This document shows, piece by piece, positions 1-6,051 of a stretch of DNA of 8,607 bases (position 1 is the stretch's first letter; the number at the start of each line of letters is the position of its first letter). A model generated the notes under the pieces. It saw only the letters and a program-made list of their open reading frames with translations, was not told the DNA's origin and ran no database searches. Both the position numbers and the translations under genes were made by a program. Source of the stretch: UBA3818 sp051881895 (GTDB lineage Bacteria > Bacillota > Clostridia > Oscillospirales > Ruminococcaceae); contig JBJEQT010000146.1 in NCBI GenBank assembly GCA_051881895.1, positions 1 to 8,607 on the forward strand, written 5' to 3'.

Positions 1-225
1 ATATCGCTCTTCTTCCTTTTTTCTGTGAGCTTTCTGGTTTTTTGGCTTGCTTGGGAAGGAAAGGGCGCGTCTTTTCTGACCTGTCTTTTTTTGGCCCTCC
101 TGTGCACGGTATCGGCGGCGAGTGCAACCTATTTTGTTTCAGCCTTTTCCCGAAAAGGCAGGCGGGAACGGGAACATCTGAAAGAAACCCTGCGGAATTT
201 GCTGACAAATATGACAGGGGTATAG
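1..225 (+). CDS. C-terminal part of an unrecognised small membrane protein
   Basis: The reading frame is open from the first base to a TAG at 223-225, giving 74 residues of a gene whose start lies upstream. A GTG at 25 could serve formally as a start, but no ribosome binding site precedes it, so I treat the gene as truncated by the window edge. The visible protein has two hydrophobic stretches (about residues 1-18 and 27-48) separated by a short charged turn (WEGKG). A strongly basic segment (FSRKGRREREHLKETL) and a short polar tail follow, which suggests two membrane helices and a cytoplasmic C-terminus by the positive-inside rule. I do not recognise the family. It ends 79 bases before cca on the same strand with no terminator between, so cotranscription with cca is possible. 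Confidence 0.5.
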   Translation: MSLFFLFSVSFLVFWLAWEGKGASFLTCLFLALLCTVSAASATYFVSAFSRKGRREREHLKETLRNLLTNMTGV

Positions 226-304
226 GGACGTAAGTATCATATGGATAAACCGAAAAAAGGCAGAAGAAAGACGATACGGGTATTTTTGTCCCGGGAGGGA
301 AAAG

Positions 305-1513
305 ATGATCGAGATTCCGGCAGAAGTTTGCTATTTGTTGGACCGGCTGGAGAAAAGCGGATACGAGGGATATCTGGTAGGCGGGTGTGTACGGGACGCT
401 TTGCTGGGTATCGTGCCGAAAGACTGGGATTTGTGCACTAGCGCGCTCCCGGAAGAGATTGCGGCGTGCTTTTTTGACGAGAAGCAATCGTTGTCTGGTT
501 TTCGCCATGGGACAGTCGGGGTTATTTTAAACAAGAAGCTTTATGAAATCACCTCATATCGGACCGAAAGCGGCTATTCGGATGGCCGCCATCCGGACAC
601 AGTGGCTTTTGTCCGGGACTTAACGCAGGATTTGGCCCGGCGTGATTTTACGGTAAACGCAATGGCCTACCATCCCAAGAAAGGGCTGGTTGATCCGTGG
701 AACGGGCGCAAGGATCTGGCGGAAGGCATTCTGCGCTGTGTGGGAGACCCGACGCTGCGATTTCGAGAAGATTTTCTCCGAATTCTTCGGGGGCTGCGTT
801 TTGTCGCGACATATGGCTTGCAGCTGGAGGAGGAGACAGCCCGGGCGGCGATTGCCTGCCGGGAAGGATTGCGGCAGATTTCCGCGGAACGGATACAGGC
901 GGAATTGGTCCGCTTGCTCACGGAGCCTGGAGCCGGCAGGGTTATCGCTGCGTTTTGGCCGGTTTTTGCCGTGCTTTTGCCGGAATGCGGGGAGGATGAG
1001 GAAAAGTGGAAAGCGTTATCTGCTTGCATCGACCGGGCGAGCAATGAAGTGTCTGTCCGGTTGGCGGTTCTGCTTTCTGGTTCCGACGAGGCCGAGGCTG
1101 CGCTTTCTCGGCTGCGGCTGAGCAATAAACTGTCTGATGAAGTGAAGGCGCTGCTGCGATGGAAAGAAGATTTGTCCATGCCTCTTTCAGTATCCATGAA
1201 ATATCTTTTGCGGGATTTGGGAGTCTCGTTGGCCCGTTTTTGGATTGACTACCGATTTGCTTTGGAAAACAGGGAACATTTTCGCCGCAGCCGGATAAAG
1301 GAGCTGGAAAGGGTTTTATCACAAAAAGAATGCTTTTGTGCTGAGCAGCTGGCGATTGGCGGGCGGGAATTAAAGGCGTTGGGGCTTTCCGGTCCTCGGC
1401 TGGGAGAATGTCTGGCCCATCTGCTGGATCAGGTGATTTGGGGAAAAGCAGAAAATACGCTATCTGCTTTGCGGGATGCGGCATGCCATTGGATGGAAAA
1501 CGGGGATTGCTGA
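305..1513 (+). CDS. cca: CCA tRNA nucleotidyltransferase (class II)
   Basis: This enzyme adds or repairs the 3'-terminal CCA of tRNAs from CTP and ATP in the cytoplasm. The 402-residue length fits bacterial class II CCA-adding enzymes. The N-terminal nucleotidyltransferase head has the LVGGCVRDALLG signature (24-35) followed by D40-W-D42, the two metal-binding catalytic aspartates. RRDFTVNAMAY (112-122) is the conserved ribose-recognition region. E155-D156-x-x-R159 within RFREDFLRILRGLRF is the class II motif whose Asp and Arg select the incoming base. The rest is the helical neck, body and tail region; no HD phosphohydrolase motif is evident, unlike the longer proteobacterial enzymes. The ATG at 305 follows a GGGAGGG Shine-Dalgarno at 293-299. 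A poly(A) polymerase is the main alternative, but length and context favour cca. Confidence 0.94.
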   Translation: MIEIPAEVCYLLDRLEKSGYEGYLVGGCVRDALLGIVPKDWDLCTSALPEEIAACFFDEKQSLSGFRHGTVGVILNKKLYEITSYRTESGYSDGRHPDTVAFVRDLTQDLARRDFTVNAMAYHPKKGLVDPWNGRKDLAEGILRCVGDPTLRFREDFLRILRGLRFVATYGLQLEEETARAAIACREGLRQISAERIQAELVRLLTEPGAGRVIAAFWPVFAVLLPECGEDEEKWKALSACIDRASNEVSVRLAVLLSGSDEAEAALSRLRLSNKLSDEVKALLRWKEDLSMPLSVSMKYLLRDLGVSLARFWIDYRFALENREHFRRSRIKELERVLSQKECFCAEQLAIGGRELKALGLSGPRLGECLAHLLDQVIWGKAENTLSALRDAACHWMENGDC

Positions 1514-1663
1514 ATCAAGCTGTTTTATAAAAATGACACATTTTGCTGTCAAACCGGCGGAGATTTTTTATGGGAAAGCCTTTTGATGATAGCGCAACAG
1601 CTTTTGCGCATCCATGTTGTTGGAAAGACCGGGCATTGCGCCGGAAATTCAAAAGAATCAACG

Positions 1664-1712
1664 AAAAATAAAATTCGGAGCGCTGATTTGTCAGGCTCCG
1701 AATTTTATTTTT
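1664..1712. terminator. Bidirectional rho-independent terminator between cca and the esterase gene
   Basis: Arms at 1664-1681 and 1695-1712 form a perfect 18-bp inverted repeat with a GC-rich core (CGGAGC/GCTCCG). The A-rich start of the left arm and T-rich end of the right arm give a U-tract on either strand. A small inner stem, CTGA/TCAG, closes a TTTG loop. It lies between the convergent cca (+) and esterase (-) genes and should stop both. The 150 bases between the cca stop and this stem contain only a short GCGCAA/TTGCGC hairpin (1592-1609) and no convincing gene. Confidence 0.9.
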
Positions 1713-1782
1713 CTGTTGTTTCTTTGCAGAGCGATTCCCATATTCGGGAAAGGATATTGTGCCATTTTTATGCAAAAAGAGA

Positions 1783-2520
1783 TTAGTCAAACGATTTTTC
1801 CATTTGTACGGCAAGCCAGGCCAAAGCCCGTTCTTTTCGCTGGTCGATTTGCGTGTAATGCCCACCGTCGCTCCAGACAAGCGGGATATCACATCCCAAT
1901 TGTTTTGACAAAAGGGCTTGGGCAGTGCGGGTACAATCTCCGATTGTTCGCATCAGCGGATGGCGGGACTTCTCCTCGCCGCGCCCTAAGGAGAGGTATA
2001 CCTGCGCATGAGGGGGTACGGGCCGATTCTTTTCCATAAAGGATACCCAGCCTTCATACCAGAGAGAACCGGATATGCTGGCAGCAAGCCCGAATTCCGG
2101 CCGAAGATAAAGCGCATACAATGCTGCCAGCCCGCCGAGAGAGTAGCCGCATATTGCGGTGTGCGCCGGGTCGGGGAGGGTTCGAAAACGCTGGTCTGCC
2201 AAAGGCTTGATTTGGGTGGCCATATCCTGAAAATATTGTCCGGCGCCGCCTGTAAAGTCCGTTGATCCTCTGAAAGCGGCCGGTGCAGGCCAAGGCGTCA
2301 GATCCTGTTCCCAGTTGGCGTCTATCCCCACCAGCAGAAACGGGGAAAGGCCTTTCTGAAACCGGGATTCCAGTTTTTCCAGAATCGGGAGCATTTTGTC
2401 CGCTTGTTCGCCGCACGCATAAACAACCGGATATCGCAGTTCCGTATTCTCGTAGCCGGGCGGACAATAGACAAAGCAAGACCTCCCGACCGGAGAAAGC
2501 GAAACAATCATTCCTTTCAA
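1783..2520 (-). CDS. Putative esterase, alpha/beta hydrolase (esterase D / enterochelin esterase-like)
   Basis: The product is a predicted cytoplasmic serine hydrolase of the alpha/beta fold, in the putative esterase family that includes enterochelin esterase Fes-like and BesA-like proteins; its substrate is unknown. Numbering from the TTG at 2520 (245 residues), an N-terminal strand region with the characteristic YCPPGYENTELRYPVVY is followed by the nucleophile elbow GYSLGG with Ser127. A late GGHY carries the likely catalytic His221. The acid is probably in the SLGRGEEKSRHP segment. I chose TTG at 2520 because AAGAAGG sits 8 bases upstream. ATG at 2511 is the alternative, with only a tightly abutting GAAAGGA or the same site at 17 bases. 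The frame stays open to a TTG at 2595, but that extension has no ribosome binding site and no conserved look. No secretion signal is seen. It is divergent from the peroxiredoxin-like gene. Confidence 0.8.
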   Translation of the reverse strand: MKGMIVSLSPVGRSCFVYCPPGYENTELRYPVVYACGEQADKMLPILEKLESRFQKGLSPFLLVGIDANWEQDLTPWPAPAAFRGSTDFTGGAGQYFQDMATQIKPLADQRFRTLPDPAHTAICGYSLGGLAALYALYLRPEFGLAASISGSLWYEGWVSFMEKNRPVPPHAQVYLSLGRGEEKSRHPLMRTIGDCTRTAQALLSKQLGCDIPLVWSDGGHYTQIDQRKERALAWLAVQMEKSFD

Positions 2521-2606
2521 ATTCGGCGCCTTCTTTCTGTTTGCGATAGCTTTATTATAACTGCCGCAAGCTGGCATTTGCAACCAAAAGGCCAATGAAA
2601 AAAGGA

Positions 2607-2635
2607 TTGTTTTTTTCTTTTTGATCGATTATACT
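2607..2635 (+). promoter_or_regulatory. Candidate promoter of the peroxiredoxin-like gene
   Basis: TTGTTT (2607-2612), a 17-base spacer and TATACT (2630-2635) form a plausible SigA-type promoter. The predicted start is near 2642, about 75 bases ahead of the ATG. Its -10 overlaps the minus-strand TATAAT of the esterase promoter, so the two could compete for polymerase. Confidence 0.5.
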
Positions 2636-2656
2636 GAAAAACGGGATGCGCAAAGG
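2628..2656 (-). promoter_or_regulatory. Candidate promoter of the esterase gene
   Basis: On the minus strand a perfect TATAAT lies at 2633-2628. The sequence 17 bases upstream (CCTTTG) is a poor -35 match, so the assignment rests on the -10 box and position. Transcription would begin near 2621, leaving about 100 bases before the TTG start. Confidence 0.35.
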
Positions 2657-2717
2657 TCCAAAAAACGAGGTTAAAATCTCTGTTTTTGAATGAAAAAACG
2701 AAATAAAAGGAGAGATC

Positions 2718-3287
2718 ATGATGGCAAAACTGCATGTAGGAGAAAAAATGCCCGCATTCACTTTTCAAACGGAGTCGCAAAGCGGTCTGACGACAGAATC
2801 CGTCCTGCGAGAGGGACGCACGGTTTTTTGGGTGCTGCGCTATATCGGATGCACAACCTGCCGTTATGATGTACATCAGATTGCGGCCCATTATGATGAA
2901 TTTTTAAAAAGAGGTACGCAGGTTTACGTGGTTATGCAAAGCGATCCGGCTGTTGTACGGGAAGACTTAAAGGACAGCCCTCTGCCGTACCATATTATCT
3001 GCGATCAGGACCAGGTCATTTACCGTACCCTGGAAATCCCGGCCACGGCAACCAAGGAAGAACGGATGCCTACTTCGCCGGAGGATATTGCCAAGTTGGA
3101 GGCAAAAAGACAAAAGGTGAAAGAAGCGGGATTTGTCCATGGAAAATATGAAGGCAATGAACAGCAGCTGCCCGCTATGTTTGTTGTGGACCCGGATGGA
3201 AGCGTTGTTTATGCCCATTATGCGAAAAACAGCATTGACATGCCGACGGTAGAAGAGATGCTCCAAATCCTGGATGAACTTGTCTAG
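2718..3287 (+). CDS. Peroxiredoxin-like (AhpC/TSA family, thioredoxin fold) protein
   Basis: A 189-residue protein of the redoxin/AhpC-TSA superfamily, likely a cytoplasmic thiol peroxidase or disulfide reductase. The N-terminus (KLHVGEKMPAFTFQTESQSG) is the usual peroxiredoxin opening strand. The active-site region is RYIGCTTCRYDV, with Cys45 and Cys48 in a CxxC arrangement after a hydrophobic beta strand (TVFWVLRY). The pattern resembles the peroxiredoxin-like families with GCxxC, not classical 2-Cys AhpC (PxxxTxxC). LPAMFVVDPDGSVVYAHYAKN near the C-terminus is the typical cis-Pro and beta-hairpin region of the thioredoxin fold. A charged insertion at about 112-142 (KEERMPTSPEDIAKLEAKRQKVKEAG) is helical in appearance. 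GGAGAG at 2709-2714 serves ATG 2718 or ATG 2721. The gene appears monocistronic, with its own promoter and terminator. The peroxide or protein substrate cannot be read from sequence. Confidence 0.85.
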   Translation: MMAKLHVGEKMPAFTFQTESQSGLTTESVLREGRTVFWVLRYIGCTTCRYDVHQIAAHYDEFLKRGTQVYVVMQSDPAVVREDLKDSPLPYHIICDQDQVIYRTLEIPATATKEERMPTSPEDIAKLEAKRQKVKEAGFVHGKYEGNEQQLPAMFVVDPDGSVVYAHYAKNSIDMPTVEEMLQILDELV

Positions 3288-3304
3288 CCGAAAACAAAAT
3301 GAAT

Positions 3305-3349
3305 AAAAAACGCTCTGAAAAGCGCAGCTGCTTTTTCAGAGCGTTTTTT
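3305..3349. terminator. Bidirectional rho-independent terminator between the peroxiredoxin-like and BlaR1-like genes
   Basis: A perfect 17-bp inverted repeat has arms at 3305-3321 and 3333-3349, core CGCTCTG/CAGAGCG, and an 11-base loop. Poly-A at the left end and poly-T at the right give U-tracts for both directions. It lies 17 bases after the peroxiredoxin stop. Its right end overlaps the TAA stop of the minus-strand BlaR1-like gene (3351-3349), so that gene's terminator hairpin begins at its stop codon. Confidence 0.92.
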
Positions 3350-4827
3350 TATTTGGCGTCGGTTATCCGGACACTTTGCGCCATGGCATGAAGCTGATCC
3401 AGGGAAAGGGATGAATCGGAAAACTGAATTGCAAGATAAATAAGGCGTTCCTTGTCGTAAAAAAGGATTCCCGGCGTCGTGCTTTGTGGCCAGGACGCGG
3501 CCGATTGCCCCTGCATTTCTTCGCTGTAACAGACCGTTGCCAAAGCGGTTTCCGTGGTCTTGGAGGAGGCGATAGGCGTGTAATCCTCCCAGTGGTACAG
3601 GCTGCCAAGCCGCAAAGGCGCATATACGGTTTTATAAAAGTCTTCCAATGGGATATCGCCCTCGTACAGCTCAAATGTATTGTAGCTGATGACCGCTTTT
3701 ACAGCGCTGCCTTCCATCAGATAAACAGGCGTAAAGCCGGCAGGGGAGGAGCCTCTTTCTTCCGGCGCAGGAAAAGCGGCAGACCATCCGTCTGGGAGAT
3801 CGATATGCAGCGTAAACGGGCGAACATTATAGATGCTTTCGTTGTATTCTGACTTTCCGTCCTGATAAGCGGGAAAGGTGATGGCTGCCCTCTGCGATTT
3901 GGCCGGATTCAACGCTAAGCCAATACACAAAGCCGCCAGTACCACAATGGCCGCTGCGATAACCCATCGGCTGGATTTTCGGTAAGACATGATGTTGCGA
4001 ATCCGCGCCTTGATATTTGTCTCCCCAAAAGCCAGGGGGATCCCCGGCGCGATTCTTTTACCGGTCGTCCGGTCTAATAACGACTGGGCATATTCCTGGC
4101 GGATATCCTTTTCCATCTGGCGCATGACCGTTTCATCGCAGGCCATTTCCATATCCCGACCGCTCAGATAAAAGGCGGCCCACACCAGGGGATTGAACCA
4201 ATGCAGAGAAAGCGCGATGAAAGCGAGCGCGCGGAAAAGAGAGTCGAAACGGCGGATATGGGCTTGTTCGTGCAGCAGGATATATTGGCGTTCCTGCACA
4301 GGGAGTGTGGAGGGAAGATAAATTTTGGGCCGGAAAACACCTGCCACAAAAGGGGAAGCGATGTGATCCGCCAAATAAATGCGGTCCTGCAGCCGCACAG
4401 CGCCGGTTACAGTCCGCCGCAGCCGAAGCAGAGAGAACAGGATGTAAACGGCCATCGCTGCCACGCCGGCCAGCCAGATCCAGGAAAATATTGTGAAGTT
4501 GGAAACGAGAGCGGACGGCGAAGCATCATACAAAACGGGATTGACCGCCTGGTCGATTGCCGCAAACCCGGTGCGAATACTCCAATCATAGCTGTTGGCA
4601 GAAGTGAGAAGTTCCCGGGGAATGACCTCGGAGCTGGGCAGAATACTAAGGACGCTTTCCAAAGAAAACGGACATACAAGGCGAAACAGAGCTACACTCC
4701 AGAACAGATAGACATATCGTTTCGGCGCTTTTTGGAAAAAAATCCGTGCGGCCAGAATCAGGAAAATGACGAGGGCGGAGGTTAGGCTCATGTTCAGAAT
4801 TTTTAAAAATACCGTTTGCAGCATCAT
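3349..4827 (-). CDS. BlaR1/MecR1-type M56 membrane metalloprotease, signal-transducing antirepressor
   Basis: A 492-residue polytopic membrane protein expected to sense an external signal and trigger loss of the BlaI-type repressor encoded just upstream. Hydrophobic segments lie at about 8-31, 38-52, 112-134, 197-221 and 287-306. The zinc protease motif HEQAH (186-190) is in the M56 context LLHEQAHIRRFD, with E227 in the DMEMACDE segment as the likely third ligand. FGETNIKARIRNIMSYRK (267-284) is typical of clostridial members. After the last membrane helix, a roughly 185-residue C-terminal domain (309-492) should lie outside the cell. It is shorter than the penicillin-binding domain of true BlaR1 and lacks a credible SxxK/SxN/KTG set; FTLHIDLPDGW (338-348) and the ending suggest a PsbP/Mog1-like fold (inference). 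The start ATG at 4827 or 4824 follows AGGAGG at 4837-4832 and overlaps the repressor stop (ATGATG), implying translational coupling. The signal is unknown. Confidence 0.88.
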   Translation of the reverse strand: MMLQTVFLKILNMSLTSALVIFLILAARIFFQKAPKRYVYLFWSVALFRLVCPFSLESVLSILPSSEVIPRELLTSANSYDWSIRTGFAAIDQAVNPVLYDASPSALVSNFTIFSWIWLAGVAAMAVYILFSLLRLRRTVTGAVRLQDRIYLADHIASPFVAGVFRPKIYLPSTLPVQERQYILLHEQAHIRRFDSLFRALAFIALSLHWFNPLVWAAFYLSGRDMEMACDETVMRQMEKDIRQEYAQSLLDRTTGKRIAPGIPLAFGETNIKARIRNIMSYRKSSRWVIAAAIVVLAALCIGLALNPAKSQRAAITFPAYQDGKSEYNESIYNVRPFTLHIDLPDGWSAAFPAPEERGSSPAGFTPVYLMEGSAVKAVISYNTFELYEGDIPLEDFYKTVYAPLRLGSLYHWEDYTPIASSKTTETALATVCYSEEMQGQSAASWPQSTTPGILFYDKERLIYLAIQFSDSSLSLDQLHAMAQSVRITDAK

Positions 4828-5189
4828 TTTTCCTCCTGTTCCGAATGAATCAGCGCTTCCAATTCCCGTATTTCCTGCTCCGTCAGCTTCTTGCGCCGGG
4901 TAAAGGCGGCGAAAAAGGCCGGAAGAGAACCCTGAAACGTATCTTCGACAAACTTTTCGCTTTGAAGCGCTTGAAATTCTTCTCTGGATAGAAGGGGAGA
5001 GACCAATCCGTCTTGATTTTGAAAAATGCCCCGCTGACATAAGCGGCGCAGCATGGTATAGGTGGTGGATTTTTTCCACTCCAATTCTTTTTGGCATATT
5101 TTGACCAATTCGCCGGAAGCAATAGGTGCATGCGCCCAAATCAGCTCTGCAAAACGGGTTTCCATTGCGCCGAGTTTATGATCTTCCAT
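4824..5189 (-). CDS. BlaI/MecI/CopY-family transcriptional repressor
   Basis: A 121-residue winged-helix repressor, the usual size for BlaI and MecI. The DNA-binding domain spans about residues 1-75: LGAMETRFAELIWAHAPIASGELV forms the first helices, and the recognition region LEWKKSTTYTMLRRLCQRGIF (36-56) is the hallmark of the family. The remaining helices, to the Glu-rich end (LTEQEIRELEALIHSEQEEK), should form the dimerisation domain that proteolysis inactivates in the known systems. AAAAGGAG lies 9 bases before ATG 5189. It is first in a two-gene operon with the BlaR1-like gene, whose start overlaps its TGA stop. It probably represses its own promoter through the inverted repeat at 5221-5246. 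No beta-lactamase or penicillin-binding protein gene is adjacent, so a resistance role is not supported here. Confidence 0.92.
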   Translation of the reverse strand: MEDHKLGAMETRFAELIWAHAPIASGELVKICQKELEWKKSTTYTMLRRLCQRGIFQNQDGLVSPLLSREEFQALQSEKFVEDTFQGSLPAFFAAFTRRKKLTEQEIRELEALIHSEQEEK

Positions 5190-5220
5190 TTTGATCCGCT
5201 CCTTTTTGGTTTCATAACGT

Positions 5221-5258
5221 TAAACTTAAATGCTGAATTTAGTTTAGTACCATTAAAC
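5221..5258. promoter_or_regulatory. Candidate BlaI-type operator with repeated TAAAC/GTTTA half-sites
   Basis: TAAACT (5221-5226) and AGTTTA (5241-5246) form a dyad centred at 5233/5234, with 9 of 13 positions paired overall. A third half-site, TAAAC (5254-5258), pairs with GTTTA (5242-5246) in a second dyad centred at 5250. The elements cover the -10 box and extend into the spacer of the operon promoter, the usual place for an autoregulatory BlaI operator. Binding by this repressor is inferred from location and symmetry. Confidence 0.5.
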
Positions 5259-5269
5259 CGACTTGTCAA
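5241..5269 (-). promoter_or_regulatory. Promoter of the BlaI/BlaR1-type operon
   Basis: On the minus strand a perfect -35 TTGACA (5269-5264), a 17-base spacer and -10 TAAACT (5246-5241) precede the repressor gene. The expected start is near 5234, giving a leader of about 45 bases. The -10 box is one arm of the inverted repeat described next, so repressor binding would block polymerase. Confidence 0.72.
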
Positions 5270-5315
5270 CAATTTTTGCGAAACCGGATTTTTTGTGTCA
5301 GGATTGCTCTTTTTC

Positions 5316-5344
5316 TGGATTTTTGTTTTTCGATGCAGTATACT
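5316..5344 (+). promoter_or_regulatory. Candidate promoter of sdaAB-sdaAA
   Basis: TATACT at 5339-5344 is a good -10 box, 33 bases before the sdaAB ATG. The best-spaced -35 (TGGATT, 5316-5321, 17-base spacer) is weak, so an activator or low basal expression is possible. The -10 runs into TACTAAA (5341-5347), a heptamer also present on the minus strand at 5249-5243 in the repressor operator. Confidence 0.4.
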
Positions 5345-5377
5345 AAAAACAATGACAGACATGCAAGGAGCTTCATT

Positions 5378-6037
5378 ATGAATGTTTTTGATATCATTGG
5401 CCCGGTCATGATCGGACCCTCCAGTTCCCATACAGCCGGTGCGGTGCGAATTGGCAGGATTGCCGGTGCGCTGCTGGGCGAAGATGCGGTAAAAGCGGAA
5501 ATCGGATTGCACGGATCTTTTGCAAAAACCTATAAGGGACACGGTACCGATAAGGCTCTGGCAGCCGGTATCATGGGGATGGAACCCAGCGACAGCCGGA
5601 TCCGGGAAAGCCTGTCTGTGGCGAAAGAACGGGGATTGGAGATCTCTTTTTACCCAACACATATTGATGGCGCTCATCCCAATACCGCGCTGATTACGCT
5701 TACCGGCGCCGACGGCAAAACCGTTTCGCTGGAAGGGGCGTCGATTGGCGGGGGCAATATCCGTATCCATAAAGTCAACGGTATGGAGGTGGAGATTTCC
5801 GGAGAGGCGACCACTTTTATCATCCTGCACAATGACACGCCGGGAGCGATTGCATCCGTTACGCAATTTTTGGCGGGACAAAACATCAATATCGGCAGTT
5901 TTCGTCTTAGCCGGCGCCAAAAGGGCGGACTTGCCGTTATGACGTTGGAAGTGGATTCGCCTGTATCGGGCAGAATCAACCAGGAGCTGGAGCGTCTGCC
6001 CAATATCATCAGCTCCACGGTGCTGGCGCCCCAATAA
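5378..6037 (+). CDS. sdaAB: L-serine dehydratase, iron-sulfur-dependent, beta subunit
   Basis: The 219-residue beta subunit of the oxygen-sensitive [4Fe-4S] L-serine dehydratase, which with SdaAA deaminates L-serine to pyruvate and ammonia in the cytoplasm. The N-terminal serine dehydratase beta domain begins MNVFDIIGPVMIGPSSSHTAGAVRIG with the signature SSSHTAG (15-21), followed by LHGSFAKTYKGHGTDKALAAGIMGM. The C-terminal portion, from about TTFIILHNDTPGAIASV onward, is an ACT domain, a fold that in this enzyme family binds small ligands such as serine. ATG 5378 is preceded by AAGGAG at 5365-5370, 7 bases away. The frame is open upstream to 5276, but those 34 codons lack a ribosome binding site and cover the promoter. 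It is the first gene of a two-gene operon, 14 bases before sdaAA, and divergent from the BlaI-type operon. Confidence 0.96.
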   Translation: MNVFDIIGPVMIGPSSSHTAGAVRIGRIAGALLGEDAVKAEIGLHGSFAKTYKGHGTDKALAAGIMGMEPSDSRIRESLSVAKERGLEISFYPTHIDGAHPNTALITLTGADGKTVSLEGASIGGGNIRIHKVNGMEVEISGEATTFIILHNDTPGAIASVTQFLAGQNINIGSFRLSRRQKGGLAVMTLEVDSPVSGRINQELERLPNIISSTVLAPQ

Positions 6038-6051
6038 AAGGAGGATTGGCA

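Noticed and set aside
241..441. A 66-codon plus-strand frame overlapping the cca start
   Set aside because: There is no Shine-Dalgarno before its ATG, and most of it is out-of-frame cca sequence.
1592..1609. Hairpin GCGCAA/TTGCGC as a cca terminator
   Set aside because: The stem is only 6 bp and no T-run follows; the 18-bp stem at 1664-1712 is the convincing terminator.
1515..1892. A 125-codon minus-strand frame after cca
   Set aside because: It runs through the terminator stem and overlaps the esterase 3' end in another frame, with no family resemblance.
3349..3903. Penicillin-binding motifs in the BlaR1-like C-terminal domain (SAVK, SYN)
   Set aside because: SAVK and SYN lie only a few residues apart, which is impossible for a penicillin-binding active site, and the domain is too short. 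Chance matches.
4828..5139. N-terminal extension of the BlaR1-like frame by 104 codons
   Set aside because: It lies entirely over the BlaI-type gene in another frame and has low-complexity, Arg/Ser-rich composition. The real start at 4827/4824 has AGGAGG and the classical stop-start overlap.
5276..5377. Upstream extension of sdaAB by 34 codons
   Set aside because: There is no ribosome binding site for it. It would cover the -10 box, and the family N-terminus (FDIIGP..IGPSSSHTAG) begins right after ATG 5378.
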